A stretch of 64,000 bases of DNA from Hesseltinella vesiculosa (taxonomy: Eukaryota > Mucoromycota > Mucoromycetes > Mucorales > Cunninghamellaceae). The position numbers were made by a program, and so were the translations under genes. Location: assembly GCA_002104935.1 (NCBI GenBank), contig MCGT01000005.1:310001-374000 (forward strand), read 5' to 3'. A model generated the notes under the pieces. That model ran no database searches, was not told where the DNA came from, and saw nothing but the letters and a program-made list of their open reading frames with translations. Shown here one piece after another: positions 1-10,474 of the stretch (position 1 is its first letter; each line of letters opens with the position of its first letter).

Positions 1-1023
1 TCAACGATCATAACAAAAGAAAATGCAAAGAGAAGCCTCATAGGTCTTATCGCTGAATAAAGAATAGCCGTGCTAAGAAAAAATCTCTGTTTGAGCCTCA
101 CGCACATCGCAGTATTTGAATTTTTATTTTCTTTGTGTTTGATCGGCTTTTAAGCGGGGGAGTCTGAGGTGATCCAACGCCAAGTGGCATGGTATTTTCT
201 GCATCAATGCATTAGAGATGATTGGTCACATCAATACAATCACTCAGCAGCGCGTTGGGTCATTTCCAGTTTAAAGACGGCAGGAAACCTAGACAAAAAA
301 CATCGGCTGCCCAAGCTATTCTGCTATTTTTCGTCGCTTGCCCTCCCTTTAGTTCTTACAGTTTTTCGCATCATTGTTTCTCATCGTGCACTAGTTTTAG
401 ATGCCATTTGGCGGTCAGACCAGGTTCCATGGTCCTTCCATAAACTGAATCAGCCATGCAAGCCTAACATGGAAAATAAAAAAGAACCGCCGCTCCCTCC
501 TTTTTTCTTTCTTTCTTTCTTTTTTTTTTTTTACCTTTTCCTTGCTGCGTCTTCATCCGCTGGGGGGATATGGTTGATGGGTAGATGGGTAGGGATGGGC
601 AGCGTCATTACCAATGGCGGGTGAGAGGCTATTGGTACGTGATGGGATGGCCAATGGACATTTGGGATTGAAGCTGATCGTGCTCACTTTTTATAGATGC
701 TTTGGAAGTAAAACATGAGGTTTGCCGCGATCGGCCAGCCAATGTCCAGAATGGGTGCTGGTGGTCAGTGCTGTACAGGAAGAGGCCATGCGTTTAGCAA
801 TGGTGCAGCCTGAATGGGCAGGCAAGAATGCTTGTCTCTAATGGCGTCCGGCTGCTTTTTGAAATCTCACGCAGGTGAGGCGGAGGCAGGTGGAAAAATG
901 AACTTGGATGAAAACGATTGGCACACACAGAAAAGAGATGGACGACCTTGGAAGCTCTAGGACAAACTGGTTTTTTTTTTTTGGTAGGTCAAGTAGAAAG
1001 CCGCCAGTTTGGGGAGGTTCTAA
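1..1023. other. Gene-free stretch, nothing recognised
   Basis: Mixed-composition DNA with a T-rich run near 510-535 and a short T run near 970. The open frames here are short, overlap one another and show no family motif. I see no gene, RNA or defined repeat end. Confidence 0.5.
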
Positions 1024-2347
1024 TTGGCGGTGGGTGTTGGCTCGATGAATAAAGCTCTCCTGTGCGAACATGACTGGGACCTGTACCTGGATTCGGCGCT
1101 ATGGGCACTGAGAATTCGGAAACACGCAACCGTAGGATACAGCCCATTCTACCTGGTATATGGAAGAGAACCTGTACTGCCTGGTGATGCTTTGAGACCA
1201 TACACGGAAGCTCCTTTGGATAAAGACCAAGTCGCAAGATGGACTGCTGACGAACTGGAAGCACTAGGACACGCCCGTGGAGCAGCTGAGCACCGCTCCA
1301 AAACAAGATTCCAGCAAGATGCCGAGCGATGGAACACGGTGGCTAACCATGTCATATTCAACGTGGGTGACTACGTATTACAGCGTGTGGAGCAGAAACA
1401 TAGCGGCCTGGAACCCCAATGGGAAGGACCATATAGAGTGTTCAAGAAAAATATCGACTCTGATACGTATTGGTTGGAAACTCTTGGTGGTGTGCTCGTA
1501 ACGATTGGGTGCATGTACATCGTCTAAAGAAGGCCAAGACACCGGACGAACTAGCATTGACTAGACCCTGGCACGATGTAGTGGCTTCAAGAGCTAGATG
1601 GCCTGCTGGTCCCCTAAGAGACCGTTCTATTCTGGAAAAAGATGACCCCACTGCAATGGACTCTCAAAGAGCAATCGTCAGTAATCCAGCCTCAAACGTT
1701 GTGGAAACCATACCCGTGAATTACATCGTATAAAGAAGGCCAAGACACCGGACGAACTAGCATTGACTAGACCCTGGCACGATGTAGTGGCTTCAAGAGC
1801 TAGATGGCCTGCTGGTCCCCTAAGAGACCGTTCTATTCTGGAAAAAGATGACCCCACTGCAATGGACTCTCAAAGAGCAATCGTCAGTAATCCAGCCTCA
1901 AACGTTGTGGAAACCATACCCGTGAATGAGTCAAACCCATCTTCTGAAGAAGACGCACCATGGCAAGAAATAGCACCTGTGAAAGACTCAGAAGAAAAAA
2001 AAAGGGAAGAAAAGCAATCCCCGGAACCATCTGATTGGCCCGTTGTGATGCAGGATCAACCTCTTCTGTCTCAACCATTAGAACCCCCTGATTGGCCCGT
2101 CCTGACGGAAGATCAACCCCTGTCACCTCAAACCCTGGAACAACCTGATTGGCCAGGAAATTGCCCAACGCCAAATTTGGATGAATGGCCCATCGACCCC
2201 AACAAGACTTTCGACGTGGACATGGACCCTGCTGACGAAGACAATGGATATCAATTTAACAGCAACGGATCATCGCAGGATGTCGACCAATGGAGTGGCT
2301 GGACAACAGTCGAAATGGGCGGGGAAAAAAAAGGGGTACGGATGTGA
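1024..2347 (+). pseudogene. 3' remnant of a Ty3/gypsy LTR-retrotransposon pol gene
   Basis: The first frame (about 1050-1490) reads as the end of an LTR-retrotransposon integrase: a W-x-x-x-L stretch, then the conserved G-Y-S-P-F-Y-L-V-Y-G-R-E-P-x-L-P-G block, then a chromo-like/GPY segment (W-E-G-P-Y-R-V). The catalytic integrase core, RNase H and reverse transcriptase are missing, so the copy is 5'-truncated near 1050. The frame breaks near 1490, where the next part (WVHVHRLKKAK) lies in another frame. A 206-bp tandem duplication breaks it again. The last open part (1763-2347) has three imperfect P-D-W-P repeats and an acidic tail. A polypurine tract follows, as expected just upstream of a 3' LTR. 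The element is dead; the family call is secure, the exact clade is not. Confidence 0.8.
1516..1927 (+). repeat. 206-bp tandem duplication inside the pol remnant
   Basis: Two nearly identical units run 1516-1721 and 1722-1927, each starting TACATCGT and ending CCCGTGAAT. 206 is not a multiple of three, so the duplication shifts the frame and adds a stop near 1731. The units differ at one or two bases at the start, so the event is recent relative to the decay of the element. Confidence 0.9.
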
Positions 2348-2350
2348 ACA
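2321..2350 (+). other. Polypurine tract and possible 3' LTR start
   Basis: A pure purine run GGGGAAAAAAAAGGGG lies at 2321-2336 directly after the last pol frame. A TGTGAACA at 2343 could open the 3' LTR, since LTRs usually start with TG. I could not find the matching LTR end or a second LTR in the window, so the LTR boundary is a guess. Confidence 0.4.
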
Positions 2351-2577
2351 ATGAAATCAACGCTCATAGACGTAATAAAGTACTCTGTGATTTGGTTGGT
2401 TCTTAATGAGACGATGGGGCGCCGAGACTGTGAGTTCTGGCTGAAAAATGAATGCTGGACGAGCTGTTGCGGGAAAAACGACACTTACAGAAACAATGCC
2501 AACCACCTTTTTTTATTTTTTGTTTTGTTTTTGCAGAGCATTTGTTGCAGCTAGGATTCCATATAAATTCTCGGATT

Positions 2578-2880
2578 CTAAAAAGATGTAATTTGTGAAA
2601 TGGAAGTGGAATGGGAAGTGGAATAGAAAGTGGAATGGATATATGGATGTGAAATGGGATGTGAAATGAGCTGTGAGGTGGTGAAGTGGTGAAAGGTTGC
2701 GGAGTTTAATAGCATAGCATCGAGATGCTAAAAGGATGTAATTTGTAAAATGGATGCGAAGATGTGAAAAGGGAAGTGGAATGGGAAGTGGAATGGGAAG
2801 TGGAATAGAAAGTGGAATGGATATTTGGATGTGAAATGGGATGTGAAATGAACTGTGAAGTGGTGAAGTGGTGAAGTAGC
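2578..2880. repeat. Two 150-bp tandem units with an internal 10-12-bp minisatellite
   Basis: Unit A starts at 2578 (CTAAAAAGATGTAATTTGT) and unit B at 2728 (CTAAAAGGATGTAATTTGT), giving a period of 150. Inside each, the motif GGAAGTGGAATG is repeated two to four times, followed by GATGTGAAATGGGATGTGAAATG. The reverse-strand frames (Ser/Phe/His rich) are products of this low-complexity sequence, not genes. Confidence 0.8.
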
Positions 2881-2890
2881 GAATAAAAAA

Positions 2891-4708
2891 ACCCGCCGCA
2901 CATTTTTTTTCACATCTCCTTCAACATTGGTCTCCAAGGTCTCGTTCCAAGTGCCTTCGACAGGGATTCAAGAGCTGATTCTAGTGACTACGATAATGAA
3001 TGGTGCCATATTGATTTTTGAAAATAAATTTTTAATAAACTAGCTGGAGCACATTTAGATTCCTTGAAGCAACATGCTGGTTAAAATTAGGAAGGCTTAG
3101 GGTTAGAATTGCAAGCACAGGTCCAATGTTCTGTTTTCTATGTGATGGAGAGTAGGAGGCTAGGCTATTGACTTGTCAACGACGACGCAATTATGCATAA
3201 AGTCGACACCAGCCTTCAGCCAAGGTTGGACTGCATCCTTGCGTTTGGCAATGGTGTCCTTGCGGCTTCGTGAAAAGTAATGAGATATGAGTCGAACGTG
3301 AGGCATTTCATGTACCTTTTCACAGATCGTTGCAAAAGCAGAAGATTAGGCGCCCATGGAAAAAGACGACAGACCTGAAAAAAAAAGAAAGCAAATGCGC
3401 GGGAGTTGAAAATGAACAATCCCTACGTTTTGTAAAAAAAAAAAAAAAAAGGAAACACTGCACAGCACTTTTGGGTGGTCAGGGCGATGTGGTATTTTGT
3501 AAAAACACTCAAGGCAATAAATGATGTTGACCCTGAAAAAATGACGTCGATTGGAGAAGGTTGCTCAGCCAATATTTGATCAGTTTCGTGTCGACTCCCC
3601 CGATTCACCAGCTTAAAAAATGAAAAAATCGGCCATTTTCACCAGGGGGTCCCCAAGCGATCAGAGCAACAACCGCAGTTCGCTTTCTAACCATGCGTAA
3701 TTTTACGCCAGTTCACTGATATTGAAAGTGCTCTGCAGAAAATGGTTGCTTTTTCAGATTGGCAAAGAGAAAAAGAGAACTTGAATAGGAAAACAGATCT
3801 CTACTCCACTTTCAAAAAGTGGCAAGTCAGTAGGCTGCTATTGGTTACAGACTTTGGATGATGGCGGTTACACATAAAGCGAGAACATGGCTGGGCTTTT
3901 TTTCACTGTCACTTTTTTTTTTTTCTTCACTCATGGCAGAACAAGCGGCAGACCTTTCCCTCTTCGAATTGGCAGTGCATTGCTTACCTGGTAATGATCT
4001 AATGATGTTTTTTTTTTAAAAAAACAAGTGCGCATGACACCTTCCAACCATGGCCAACGGAGACAAGAACAGGAAAGATCGCAGACGTGATCTTATGAAG
4101 TCCATTCCTGTCGTCTTGATCATCGTTATCTCCAGCATTACGTACAACATCTCTTCATATTGCAAGCCATCTCGACGCCATCCCTTTATGCTCGAACACC
4201 GAAAAGAGGTTTCGGCAGAAACGTGCTACATCATCGACTTCCAAATCTGTCAGCAACAGTCTAGGAGGCTCTCCCTTTGCCGCCGCTTGTGGCCCTGTCT
4301 GCTTTTTTATCCGGATGTCATCGATCGCTTGCCTCTCATCCTCTGAATCAAGACCCAACAATGCTGCTTCCGTTGTCTAATGCAGGATGTGCATGACAAC
4401 ACTACGAGGCAGCGGGTGGAAGAAAAGCTCAATGCTGCACTGTCTATTCTCATGGCACTCCAAGAAAGGCAAAGAGAATCTGCGTCACTAAACACGCCAC
4501 CCCATATACCACATCACCATCACTGGCTCCCCACGATAGCCAGACTGTCCAGCATGACCGATTGGCTTTTGCCAGCGAGCGTGTTCAGCTTCACAAGGAA
4601 ACCACTGGGTTGACAAGGGCGTCTATACCATGGGCAGCAATTTACTCGTCAGGGAAAGAGCATAGCTTTTTCCAAGCATTCAAGAATGGAAACTCGATGC
4701 GCACCGTA
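2891..4708 (+). repeat. 1.8-kb dispersed repeat, copy 1
   Basis: This segment aligns by eye along its length with 12402-14272 in the same orientation, with many substitutions and small indels. Shared landmarks include CACATCTCCTTCAACATTGG near the start and AATGGAAACTCGATGCGCAC at the end. Both copies keep a short frame on the + strand reading R-Q-R-V-[ED]-E-[KR]-L-N-A-A followed by L-Q-E-R-Q-R-E-S, which suggests decayed coding sequence of an unknown element. No domain is recognised, and both copies are interrupted. Copy 1 contains a fold-back-family repeat at about 3425-3700. Confidence 0.75.
3425..3700 (+). repeat. Fold-back/TIR family repeat, copy a
   Basis: The copy starts with a poly-A run, then a CACTGCACAGCACTTTTGGG box, a CTGAAAAAATGACGTCGATTGG box, GCTCAGCCAA and ATGAAAAAATCGGCCATTTT. 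The same order of boxes recurs at about 8408, 12965, 23400, 24003 and 35085, and in reverse at about 14560-14860. It is non-coding. Confidence 0.7.
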
Positions 4709-7359
4709 TATTATCGATACTAACTCCCTTCCAGCCAATGTTAGCAGCTTTGGTTTTTTTTTGAAGGGTAGCGGAACATTCAGGTCATGGTTAAAGCTAT
4801 TTTTTTACAAAAAAGTAAGCTCGTCCCTTCCCCGATAGTGATTCTCCCATATCACCTTCAATATTGCTCTGTTTTTCGTGTTCTTTGGATCTATGGATAG
4901 CTGTGAATGTTAGCTTTCTAATGGTGAGATCGGAAGAGATGACATCAGGGCTTTCCGTGCAAAGAGAAGAGACACATTCCAAAAAAAGAAAGGCTGAGAG
5001 ACCGCCAGACTCTGGCATGCTCCTGTAGTCACATATCGAGCAAGGTTAGGATTTTGGATACTAGCCCCAAAGGTCACCAAGGACTAGCAGGATGCACAGT
5101 TTAGAGTAGATTGGTGGAGGCTGGTCTTGGATTTTCGGCTTGCAACAACACAGCTCTCATGCCAGCAGGCTTGCATCCACACCCGGCTTTTTTTTATTTT
5201 ATTTTCCCGCCATACTAACTTAAGGGCGATCTGAGGTGTCAAGCCTATATCGTTCACATGCTGGCTGCGAAATCATTATCAGTCAACATGTTTTTTTTTA
5301 GCAACAAGCCTCCTTCTTTCACAAAAACTTGGTCCCCTACAAAAGTTTAATCGGACCTACACAAAAAGAATGTCAACGCATTCACGTTTTTTTGTTCAAA
5401 GCAATGGCCCATCAAGGTTTTGCCATGAACTATTGCATAGCCACCAAAATTCATACACAAACAGCACGTGATGAGGCGTCTCTGTTCAGAACTTTTGCTG
5501 ACACTGCGATGCCAAGTTGTGTGACATCGTCGTTGAACCACTTCCATCAACTCATTTTTTTTTAAATAAAATCAATTCTGATTCAGAAATGAAACTTATT
5601 TTTGGTCTCATGTCTTCCATAATTCCGTGTTTGAACACATTCGGTCACATCTGCTTTTCGGTGCAATCGATCTCTCTTTGCAAGTTTATCTGGTAACACA
5701 GCACAGGGTGTACGATGATGTTTCTGCTGGTAAAATATGGATGAACGCAGATGAGGTGGAGCGGCAATAGCAGAGATCAGGAACAAAGATGCCAGCAGGT
5801 ATAGCTTTGGTTTTACCTTGTTGTTGGAGACTGGCCAGCTGTAAGCTCAACCTGAAAATAGGAACATGTAGTTGATAAGAGGCTGAGCTTGTTTTACTGA
5901 GCTCGTTCTACTGTAACTATCAGTGCCAGGCACATCAAGAAATAAAAAAGTTTCTGACTTCTGGACAAACAGGAGGCCGTACGTGCTCCGCCTTTCATTT
6001 TTTTTTCATATACACTACTGGCCCTAGCGACAAAAATCCTGGCATCCCTTTAAATTGGTAGCAAATTTTTCGTCATTTCTTGTATTGTTACCATTTAAGT
6101 TTTTCATTTCTAAAACTTTCTGGCCAGCAAAAAGTAGTGCGCACGGTCGTTGGCACAACCTAGGAATGCTTCCCATTGGCTAAATGTAGCGGTTCATTTT
6201 TTGATATTTTTTTTTCATTATCGAACAAAAGCCTCGACTAAACATTGATAACCATTATATATTCGAAGAAGGATGCCTATTTTCTTCGCATATGTACGTT
6301 GTTATCATCATCATGTGTGTAGTTTTCATTTCGGACGATGATCTTCATTGCAAAAGGGAAGCACCGCGCACGGACACTTACCCCACATACGGGAGTGCTT
6401 CCCATTGGCTAACGGCGACAATTTAACTTATTTTTTTTCATTCATCCTCTTCTTATAGGAAGATCACCCACTCAACAAATCCTGGGAGTAAATTCCGTAT
6501 TAGAAGAAAAATGATTTGCTTCAGTACATTTTCGTATCCTCAACGTCAGTTTGCCTTCATATTTTATTTCAGATCAGCACTGCCAAAGGCCATTCACAGT
6601 CCGCCCCAATGTCCGACAAAAAACAGGGTCAAACCGACCTTTTTTTTCATTTCCTTTTTTTTTTTCCTTTTTTTTTCCCTCCCGCCTTTTCACCTATTTT
6701 TTTTGTTTAATTTGTTTTTCCATTTTTGCTCGTATTTGTTGTTTGTATTTCTTTCGTCATCTCTGATACATTTTAAAGATGAATGCTAATTACAATGCTG
6801 AATGATGTTAACGAAATCATGTTAAAACAGTTCCTTTGGAAGACTTGTCTTCAAACACGCTAAAAACAAGCAAAAAGAAGTCACAGAATCTTCTATTACA
6901 TCAAAAAAAGGTCGTTATTCGAATACAATTCTTTTAGTTGTATGTCTATGCCATGGAATGGATCCGCTACTTCTCTCATAGGCCTTTTCCGCCTTCAAAC
7001 CACGCACCTGGTCTTCAACACCACCGAGGACAAGTTATTAGAAGCCAAACCCAAAAAAAAAGAAGGTTCCCCGCAAAAACTGGCGGTCTTTTAAATAACC
7101 GATCCTGATCGAAGGATCCAAGTCACACCCGAAGAAAGGGTGAATTTTATCACCCGCTCTCTTTTAATTGGCTGACGCATACCAAGCTTATCCTTGCTTT
7201 TTTAATACCCACTGTCTGTTGGCCTGTGGTCTTTTGACTCAACGGCGTATGATAGGAGGGCGGTGTACAGCCCTCCCAACCTCAAGTATCTGTAAGTTCC
7301 CATAAAAAAAAAAGAAAAGCTAGATTTTTAGCACCTAATCTGGATTATTTTAGCGGTGA
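4709..7359. other. Gene-free, AT-rich intergenic DNA
   Basis: No convincing gene. Open frames are short and mostly made of Phe/Ser runs from poly-T tracts (for example near 6640-6780). The only structure seen is a pair of diverged direct repeats at 6131-6450. The rest is unassigned. Confidence 0.5.
6131..6450 (+). repeat. Two diverged direct repeats of about 85 bp
   Basis: The units at about 6133-6216 and 6364-6447 share GCGCACGG near the start and then TGCTTCCCATTGGCTAA, each ending in a T-rich tract with TTTCATT. They are separated by about 145 bp. The ATTGGCT core resembles an inverted CCAAT box, but no gene lies next to them, so a promoter role is not supported. Confidence 0.5.
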
Positions 7360-8407
7360 TGTTATTTACTTGGTGTGGTGTTCTCGGCATGCTGCTCTTG
7401 GTGTGCTGCTTTAGTTGAAAAGCCTGTTCGCTATGGCTTTATATTGTCAGCATGTCTTGGCTGGTCTTCAGTATCACCTGCATTGGTGATGGGCGGGCGG
7501 TGGGCATTCCTTGCAAACTCAATTCTTGGTAAGTAGCCCACAAAAAAAAAATCTTGGCTTTAACTTCTGCTCTCGTTGTTTATTGGCCAAATCTTAGCGG
7601 TGATCTTCTTGGTGCAATGCTGGGTCGGCACACGCATCTTGCAGAATACCCAGGGAGGAACTCCCATTTTCTTGGTTACGCTTGAAAAAGTGTGGCCATG
7701 GGGGAAGCTTATCTTTTGATAGCCACTCACTATCCACGGATAGTCACCTCTGCAAGATGCTGTGCTTCTTGGTGCTGTGCTGAGATGTCACTTCTGGTGT
7801 TGCGGTGTCTCGTCTTGATGTTGCGGTGTCTTGTCTTGGTGTCATGATGTTTTCGGTGTATTGCTCTCGGTGTTGCGGTGTCTTGTCATGATGTCATGAT
7901 GTTTTCGGTGTGCTGCTCTCAGTGTGTTGCTCTCGGTGCAAAGCCTACTCTCATACGGCTTTTGGCTGCCAGCATGTCTTGGCTGGTCTTCAGTATCACC
8001 TGCATTGGTGATGGGCGGGCGGTGGGCATTCCTTGCAAACTCAATTCTTGGTAAGTAGCCCGCAAAAAAAAAAAAAAAATCTTGGTTTTGACTTCTGCTC
8101 TCGTTGCTTATTGGCCAAATCTTAGCGGTGATCTTCTTGGTGCAATGCTGGTGGGCACACGCATTTTGCAGAATACCCAGGGAGGAACTCCCATTTTCTT
8201 GGTTACGCTTGAAAAAGTGTGGCCATCGGAGAAGCTTATCTTATGATAGCCACTCACTATCCACGGATAGTCACCTCTGCAAGATGCTGTGCTTCTTGGT
8301 GCTGTGCTGAGATGTCTCTTCTGATGTTGTGCGGTGTATCGGCTTGGTGATGCGGTGTCTCGTCTTGGTGTCTTGATGTTTTCGGTGTGCTGCTCTCGGT
8401 GTGTTGT
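7360..8407 (+). repeat. Dispersed macrosatellite copies (left of palindrome)
   Basis: Two consecutive units of the family that forms the large array at 18-23 kb. The landmark CATGTCTTGGCTGGTCTTCA is at 7451 and 7973, a spacing of 522 bp, matching the short unit class of the main array. The units include the AGTAGCCC-polyA-TCTTGG segment and the ACTATCCACGGATAGT hairpin. The segment ends abruptly near 8407, where a fold-back-family repeat begins. Confidence 0.85.
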
Positions 8408-8690
8408 GTTGAAAAAATCAGGTCTATTGGGATAGGTCGCCCAGCCAAAATTTGATCCTTCTCGTTTTGACATCTCCGACTGCCCAGCTAAAAAAGATGA
8501 AAAATCGACCATTTTCGCCAGGGGAACCCCAGGCCATCTGATCAAAAATCACAGTGAAATATTGCCCTAAACTAATTGATCCTAAATTTTGCACATCGGT
8601 TGAAAGTGATAAGAAATGCCATTGATTAAAATTACAACCCAAAGAGATGCCGGTAAAGCCTGACAAGCATATACTGATTTTTTTTCCTGG
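8408..8690 (+). repeat. Fold-back/TIR family repeat, copy b
   Basis: Contains GAAAAAATCAGGTCTATTGG, GCCCAGCCAA, the CAGCTAAAAAAGATG box, ATCGACCATTTTCGCCAGGG and GATCAAAAATCACAG in the same order as the other copies. The poly-A/CACTTTTGGG start found in other copies is missing, because the copy joins satellite sequence at its left edge. It is non-coding. Confidence 0.7.
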
Positions 8691-8981
8691 GTGCCTTCCT
8701 TTCACGACATCCTAGTTATTTTGTGGGAAAGATTTTACATTATTGATACTGATCTCTGGAGGGCTCTACTAGAATAAACCTATGAACGAGGTTGACCATG
8801 ATAATACCCCTCATGCAATTTGGATTCAATTATCAAGGTTGCGCCTTTTTTTTAGGACAATGTTTGCCATACTTCACTTTGATTGATAATGAATGTAGCA
8901 GATAAATAAAAAAGATAATTATATTTACTGCACAAGCAAAAAAAAAAAAAAAAAAAGTGGAACAACAACTAAAAATTAAGC

Positions 8982-9392
8982 CTAATGGCGGCGGCGACGG
9001 GTGGCATGATTTGGGCGGTTTCTTGCCAAGTGGCAGATGCCATGTTGGTGGGGTTGGCGGTGGTATTGGACTGGGTGACCACGAACACGGGCAGGGCTGA
9101 TGGTCATACGACGCCCCATATTCGTGGTCAAGAAGCTGGTCCAGCGTGAAGGGTGCGTAAAGAAGAAGTGTGCACTTTGTGGCGTCACAAAGTGCAAACG
9201 CAGAGAGTCTCCATGTTGTTGAATATGGACTAGACCAGCAATTGGAGGCACCACCGACAGAAGTAGTCGCCACCAATGGGCAAGAGACAGGCGGTTGCCA
9301 GCAAGATAAGGGCTGTGCACCAACACTTGCTGGCAAGGGAAGCGACACCCACGACAGCGTTGGGGATTTCGACGGTTACGGTTGTTGTTCAT
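8982..9392 (-). CDS. Arg/His-rich ORF, left copy in palindrome
   Basis: A 136-residue frame starting with M-N-N-N-R-N-R-R and ending R-R-R-R-H. It is identical to the right-arm copy at 9951-10361. A C-x2-C-x4-C pattern sits near the N terminus (CRGCRFPC), and the C-terminal third is rich in Arg, His and Pro, giving a very basic protein. The region has clearly higher GC than the AT-rich DNA around it and mostly C/T at third codon positions, as a real gene would. Two other frames over the same DNA are also open, one of them antisense, so coding status is not certain. The frame can be extended upstream to 9467, but the added part is hydrophobic low-complexity. I recognise no family. Confidence 0.4.
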   Translation of the reverse strand: MNNNRNRRNPQRCRGCRFPCQQVLVHSPYLAGNRLSLAHWWRLLLSVVPPIAGLVHIQQHGDSLRLHFVTPQSAHFFFTHPSRWTSFLTTNMGRRMTISPARVRGHPVQYHRQPHQHGICHLARNRPNHATRRRRH

Positions 9393-9535
9393 TTTTAAAA
9401 TTGCTAATGTTGTGTAAATATAATCAAAATAAAAAAAGCAAAGAGAAAGAAGAGAGCGTGAAACCACTTTTTTTTTTAAAAAAAAGCTAATTTCTGGGAA
9501 TGAGGCTGAGTCGGTGATTCAAATTTTGTTGAAGA

Positions 9536-9882
9536 GCAGCGCGCGCTGAAGGATTTCCTCAATCCCAGAAATTAGCTTTTTTTTTAAAAAAAAAGTGGTT
9601 TCATGAGAGCAGCGTGCGCTGAAGGATTTCCTCATTCCCAGAAATTAGCTTTTTTTTAAAAAAAAGTGGTTTCATGCAGCGCGCGCTGAAGGATTTCCTC
9701 ATTCCCAGAAATTAGCTTTTTTTTTAAAAAAAAGTGGTTTCATGCAGCGCGTGCTGAAGGATTTCCTCATTCCCAGAAATTAGCTTTTTTTTTAAAAAAA
9801 AAGTGGTTTCATGAGAGCAGCGCGCGCTGAAGGATTTCCTCATTCCCAGAAATTAGCTTTTTTTTAAAAAAAAAAGTGGTTT
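9536..9882 (+). repeat. Five 67-73-bp tandem repeats at the palindrome centre
   Basis: Units start at about 9536, 9609, 9676, 9744 and 9817. Each holds a GC palindrome (CAGCGCGCGCTG, sometimes with one change), GAAGGATTTCCTCATTCCC, AGAAATTAGC and then an A/T palindrome (T8-9 A8-9) followed by GTGGTTTCA. Length differences come from an extra GAGA and from the A/T run. Unit 1 reads CTCAATCCC instead of CTCATTCCC. Confidence 0.9.
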
Positions 9883-9950
9883 CACGCTCTCTTCTTTCTC
9901 TTTGCTTTTTTTATTTTGATTATATTTACACAACATTAGCAATTTTAAAA

Positions 9951-10361
9951 ATGAACAACAACCGTAACCGTCGAAATCCCCAACGCTGTCGTGGGTGTCG
10001 CTTCCCTTGCCAGCAAGTGTTGGTGCACAGCCCTTATCTTGCTGGCAACCGCCTGTCTCTTGCCCATTGGTGGCGACTACTTCTGTCGGTGGTGCCTCCA
10101 ATTGCTGGTCTAGTCCATATTCAACAACATGGAGACTCTCTGCGTTTGCACTTTGTGACGCCACAAAGTGCACACTTCTTCTTTACGCACCCTTCACGCT
10201 GGACCAGCTTCTTGACCACGAATATGGGGCGTCGTATGACCATCAGCCCTGCCCGTGTTCGTGGTCACCCAGTCCAATACCACCGCCAACCCCACCAACA
10301 TGGCATCTGCCACTTGGCAAGAAACCGCCCAAATCATGCCACCCGTCGCCGCCGCCATTAG
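9951..10361 (+). CDS. Arg/His-rich ORF, right copy in palindrome
   Basis: Mirror-image copy of the frame at 8982-9392, with an identical 136-residue product as read. Start chosen at the ATG of M-N-N-N-R, which follows an A/T-rich leader containing a TATATTTACA box at about 9922. The protein is basic, with a short Cys cluster at residues 13-20, and no recognised domain. The identity of the two copies means either very recent duplication or ongoing gene conversion across the palindrome. An alternative frame (9995-10417) overlaps it. Its function is unknown; a DNA- or RNA-binding role would fit its charge but is only a guess. Confidence 0.4.
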   Translation: MNNNRNRRNPQRCRGCRFPCQQVLVHSPYLAGNRLSLAHWWRLLLSVVPPIAGLVHIQQHGDSLRLHFVTPQSAHFFFTHPSRWTSFLTTNMGRRMTISPARVRGHPVQYHRQPHQHGICHLARNRPNHATRRRRH

Positions 10362-10474
10362 GCTTAATTTTTAGTTGTTGTTCCACTTTTTTTTTTTTTT
10401 TTTTGCTTGTGCAGTAAATATAATTATCTTTTTTATTTATCTGCTACATTCATTATCAATCAAAGTGAAGTATG

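Larger units (their letters stand above)
8868..10474. mobile_element. Large near-perfect palindrome, fold-back-like element
   Basis: The left arm (8868-9503) and right arm (about 9839-10474) are reverse complements of each other, apart from a one-base difference in a poly-A/T run (19 A at 8938 versus 18 T in the right arm). The arms meet around a spacer of five 67-73-bp direct repeats. Each arm carries one full copy of the same 136-codon ORF, so the two ORFs point toward the outer ends. Long inverted arms with short tandem repeats between them resemble fold-back (FB-type) transposons. No transposase is recognised and I found no clear target-site duplication, so the mobile-element label is an inference. 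An assembly or tandem-inversion artefact is the main alternative. Confidence 0.65.

Noticed and set aside
9536..9882. Possible CRISPR-like array in the palindrome centre
   Set aside because: The 67-73-bp units are contiguous; what varies between them is a GAGA insertion and A/T run length, not unique spacers.
9170..10173. 106-codon ORF antisense to the palindrome gene, and a 140-171-codon overlapping sense frame
   Set aside because: They overlap the Arg/His-rich frame; at most one frame per strand region is likely real, and the called one has the best base use and ends cleanly.
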